DNA of 64,000 nucleotides from Hymenobacter actinosclerus (GTDB lineage: Bacteria > Bacteroidota > Bacteroidia > Cytophagales > Hymenobacteraceae). Position 1 is the first letter of the stretch, and each line of letters opens with the position of its first letter. The position numbers and the translations under genes were made by a program. This document shows positions 62,524 through 64,000 of the stretch, in pieces. Below the pieces are notes generated by a model. It did not search any database and was not told the origin of the DNA. It saw only the letters and a list, made by a program, of their open reading frames with translations. The stretch lies in contig NZ_FOHS01000003.1 of assembly GCF_900111515.1 (NCBI RefSeq), forward strand, positions 248,001 through 312,000, written 5' to 3'.

Positions 62524-63779
62524 TAAGCTATCAGAACTTTCTGTACTAGATCAAGCCACTGTTGCGCCACTTTTTCTCTCGTGAAGTTCTGCATGCGCTT
62601 ACTAGCAAGGTTTCCTAAACGCTGTCGCTCAACTTCATTTTCCAGGAGCGCACACAATGTATCTACCCAAATCTGCTGGTCACTTTGTAGAGAGTCTGTT
62701 TTATCCAATACGGGCATCAGAAAACCGAAATCAGCCTTCTCAGCCCGCCGAATGTTCCGGACAGCTACATCGGCAGCCGCGCTCAGTATTTCCCGGGGCC
62801 CCGTGGGGCAGTCTGCCGCTATAACCGGCCGCCCGCAAACCATCGCCTCACCCAAAGCCATAGGAAATCCTTCATTTAAAGAAGGCAGGACAAATAAAGT
62901 ACTACGGGCAATAAATTTGTGCGGGTTGTCCTGAAAGCCGGCCAGTAGCACTGCTGCCTGTTCTGCCTGCCCTGGAGCATCCGTTGCCTCATAAACTGGT
63001 AACTCCAGCGCCTGGCAACGGGCAACAATAGCCTTGTACTGTTCACCCTGTCCGACGAGCAGCAACTTACAGGTCGGGTTTCTCTGCCTGACCCCGGCAA
63101 ATACATCAAGCAAAGCAAGCAAGTTCTTCTCCGGTGCAAACCGACCAGCAGTAGCTATTACGGGGTAGGTCGCCATAATTCCGGCGTAGGGTTCCGGTAA
63201 GCTCTGGGCGGCCCGCTGACGAATCAGGCTATCATCAAAATAATTATTAATTACTCCGACTCGGTCTGCAGGTATACCTATCTCATCAACCAGTTCTGCC
63301 CGAATACCCTGGCTCACGGTTACTACGTACGAGGCCCGGCTATACAGAACCGGAATAAGCAGACGACGGCGTAGCCAGCCTAATGGACCGGTGATATTTC
63401 GGTCGTGCAGCTTTGAGCCGTGAACACACAGGATCTTTTTACCAGTATTCCCGCTCAGGATATTAACATAGTCTGCCCCCTCTAAATGACTGATAGTTAC
63501 CGCTATGCTGCGTGCTTCTTTTATCTGCCGCAGCTTCTGGCAGCGCTGCCAGAAATGGCCCATCCGGGATAGTACGCCCCCACCACCAGCCACTGCCAGT
63601 GTCAGCAACTCCCCACTCGGAATATAGCCATCAGCCTGCTCCAGATTGAATACGCACTCGGTAAGCCGGTAGGTGGGCGCGAACAATTGCGCATGATCTG
63701 CAAATACCCGCTGTGCTCCTCCCATTCCCAGATTAGGAATCAGCAGCAGCAACGGCGGATTCTCCTGTAGCTTGGTCAT
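62523..63779 (-). CDS. Glycosyltransferase, GT4-like
   Basis: A 418-residue GT-B enzyme. PNLGMGGAQRVFADHAQL is a common N-terminal signature of this group; FAPEKNLLALLDVF opens the second domain and SLNEGFPMALGEAMVCGRPVIAAD is the donor motif. It has less GC than backbone genes. It starts 3 bases after the stop of the gene at 63783 and ends overlapping the next transferase, so three glycosyltransferase-type genes form one operon. Confidence 0.9.
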   Translation of the reverse strand: MTKLQENPPLLLLIPNLGMGGAQRVFADHAQLFAPTYRLTECVFNLEQADGYIPSGELLTLAVAGGGGVLSRMGHFWQRCQKLRQIKEARSIAVTISHLEGADYVNILSGNTGKKILCVHGSKLHDRNITGPLGWLRRRLLIPVLYSRASYVVTVSQGIRAELVDEIGIPADRVGVINNYFDDSLIRQRAAQSLPEPYAGIMATYPVIATAGRFAPEKNLLALLDVFAGVRQRNPTCKLLLVGQGEQYKAIVARCQALELPVYEATDAPGQAEQAAVLLAGFQDNPHKFIARSTLFVLPSLNEGFPMALGEAMVCGRPVIAADCPTGPREILSAAADVAVRNIRRAEKADFGFLMPVLDKTDSLQSDQQIWVDTLCALLENEVERQRLGNLASKRMQNFTREKVAQQWLDLVQKVLIA

Positions 63780-63782
63780 GGC

Positions 63783-64000
63783 TTAGAAAAGGTGCTTGAG
63801 AGAGGCCAGAAAGCGCCGCCGCCACAGAACTGTCGGATCGGCCTGCACGGCTTTAGCCAGATAGCGTAGCGTGTCCAGGCGTCGGGTCTTGGTCAAGGCA
63901 AGCGTGAGCGTTATAAACGTGTAGCGGTTGGCCACAAAGTAATCCACCTGCTTCGGATACCGTCGGGCAAAGTTCTTATTGCCCGCCATGAGTTCAGCAA
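63783..64000 (-). CDS. C-terminus of a probable GT2-type glycosyltransferase (5' partial)
   Basis: The frame stays open to the window end, so only the last 72 or so residues are visible; the ATG at 63989 is likely internal. The segment (LTLALTKTRRLDTLRYLAKAVQADPTVLWRRRFLASLKHL, in parts) resembles the helical tail of GT2-type glycosyltransferases. The call is tentative because the catalytic part is outside the window. It is the first visible gene of the minus-strand glycosyltransferase operon. Confidence 0.5.
   Translation of the reverse strand, partial: AELMAGNKNFARRYPKQVDYFVANRYTFITLTLALTKTRRLDTLRYLAKAVQADPTVLWRRRFLASLKHLF

Overview
The window is chromosomal DNA from a GC-rich member of the Bacteroidota, most likely Hymenobacter or a close relative in the Cytophagales. 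The evidence is the phylum-type promoter box TAnnTTTG upstream of several genes, weak or absent Shine-Dalgarno sequences, and phylum-typical proteins: PorD/DUF4835, Bacteroidota-type RpoZ, BshA, an OstA-like protein and a NagZ-beta-lactamase fusion. Genus is an inference from overall look. No rRNA, tRNA, CRISPR array, prophage or plasmid function was found.

Layout. 1-9.5 kb: end of an ABC exporter; a REP-associated tyrosine transposase (RAYT) lying between its own palindromes; a barstar-like inhibitor; a secreted metallopeptidase candidate; a PRISE-like reductase; two tandem pectin methylesterases; two poorly known proteins. 9.5-18 kb, all on the minus strand: ostA-like, bamD, rpoZ, coaC, coaB, porD, recN and fabI, a cluster for envelope assembly, CoA and lipid synthesis and DNA repair. 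18-26 kb: tilS, mdh, a macro-domain protein, two rhomboid proteases, mutL. 26-36 kb: GH3/beta-lactamase fusion, bshA, an AT-richer island with one unknown secreted protein, an A-type Fe-S carrier, and three membrane proteins (DUF2254, DUF421, MscS). 36-47.5 kb: S45 acylase, glpD, two divergent unknown proteins, a ChaN-like protein, a NatAB-like ABC exporter, and a sigma factor with a membrane partner. 47.5-57 kb: dnaJ, grpE, obg, adk, hpt, hppA, an M42-like aminopeptidase and a TPR protein. 57-64 kb: a less GC-rich surface-polysaccharide region with a membrane protein, three glycosyltransferases, a WecE/RffA-like aminotransferase and the tail of a fourth probable glycosyltransferase.

The feature that ordinary annotation would miss is in the gaps. 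Nearly every gap longer than about 90 bases holds a long inverted repeat with arms of about 20-50 bases. About ten sequence families can be told apart. Within one locus the two arms match almost perfectly, while loci of the same family differ from each other, and the differences occur on both arms. One such element, built of a 7-base repeat, lies between coaC and coaB, which are normally one fused gene. Others touch stop codons or lie directly before start codons (bshA). The only recognised transposase is the RAYT at 1825-2424, and only its own family (GCGAACTTTGTAGTTCGC) flanks it.

Genes mostly fall in short operons of housekeeping function. The most interesting parts are the palindromes, the split coaBC, a mutL with a degraded endonuclease motif, and several unassigned proteins.
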